From positions 1 to 20,715 of the forward strand of contig DBMO01000056.1 of assembly GCA_002298995.1 (NCBI GenBank): a stretch of 20,715 nucleotides of DNA. Direction: 5' to 3'. The position numbers were made by a program, and so were the translations under genes. A model generated the notes under the pieces. The model searched no databases, was not told where the DNA came from, and worked only from the letters and a program-made list of their open reading frames with translations. Shown here piece after piece: positions 20,552-20,715 of the stretch. Position 1 is the stretch's first letter; every line of letters begins with the position of its first letter. This stretch comes from Desulfarculales bacterium UBA696. GTDB lineage: Bacteria > Desulfobacterota > Syntrophobacteria > Syntrophobacterales > Syntrophobacteraceae.

Positions 20552-20715
20552 GCCAAACTAACCGGCTGAAAACCCTTGAAATAATGTCCAAATAGTGGCT
20601 TATATGGGGCTTAGAGGTGGATTTTGGCATTGAAAATGATCGTCTAACCCACGCGAATGATTAGCCATGCTCAGAGCAAAACGACACTCGGCATCAGCCC
20701 TAAGGGCCGCAAAAT

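Larger units (their letters stand above)
20244..20715. other. Non-coding end of window upstream of the phage-type gene
   Basis: About 470 bases with no convincing reading frame. It holds a GC-rich stem ACGGG/CCCGT followed by TTTCTTCCTT near 20405-20425, the GCCCGGAA hairpin and 13-bp tandem repeats (listed separately), and a GCCCTAAGGGC palindrome at the very end. Confidence 0.45.

Overview
The window looks like a chromosomal segment of a strictly anaerobic, GC-rich bacterium, most likely a member of the Desulfobacterota (the old Deltaproteobacteria, for example the Syntrophobacter/Desulfomonile type). The grounds are an anaerobic carbon monoxide dehydrogenase operon, an adenosylcobalamin-dependent (oxygen-independent) ribonucleotide reductase, a CX4CX2C radical SAM protein, universal stress proteins and a stand-alone archaeal-type ThrRS editing domain. 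The assignment is inferred from gene content, not from a marker gene.

Layout. 88-4334 (+ strand): a radical SAM enzyme, a minimal hicB-hicA toxin-antitoxin pair with a 4-base overlap, a free-standing tRNA-Thr editing domain, two universal stress proteins, an AGGGATT-rich spacer, and a UDP-glucuronate 4-epimerase-type sugar nucleotide enzyme. 4531-8358 (- strand): a three-gene CO oxidation operon in the order cooS, four-cluster ferredoxin (CooF type), FAD/NAD(P) oxidoreductase. It would pass electrons from CO to a ferredoxin and on to NAD(P). Two REP-like hairpins sit between cooS and the ferredoxin gene.

8644-12203 (- strand): a compact envelope operon of lemA, a DUF350 membrane protein, and an 878-residue protein with a signal peptide, three tandem Hint (intein/hedgehog-fold) domains, a Ser/Gly linker, one transmembrane helix and two Tim44-like domains. 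This last protein is the most unusual object in the window. All three Hint copies keep the N-terminal Cys, the block B T-x-x-H and the terminal His-Asn, so the extracytoplasmic half may be self-processing while the Tim44 half faces the cytoplasm.

12300-13663: a repeat-rich region with an 86-bp inverted-repeat element and two copies of a longer REP-like repeat. They surround a DUF2087 gene that has a good sigma70-type promoter and a ~150-nt leader able to fold into nested stems with GNRA tetraloops. 13664-18972 (- strand): an acyltransferase-3 membrane protein, a TPR protein, endonuclease V, and nrdJ with a clear rho-independent terminator. 19620-20243 (- strand): a phage-type HTH protein resembling a Mu-like terminase small subunit. 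No capsid, portal or full terminase gene accompanies it here, so this may be a prophage edge or remnant. The last ~470 bases hold hairpins and a 13-bp tandem repeat but no convincing gene.

No rRNA, tRNA, CRISPR array or insertion-sequence transposase was recognised.
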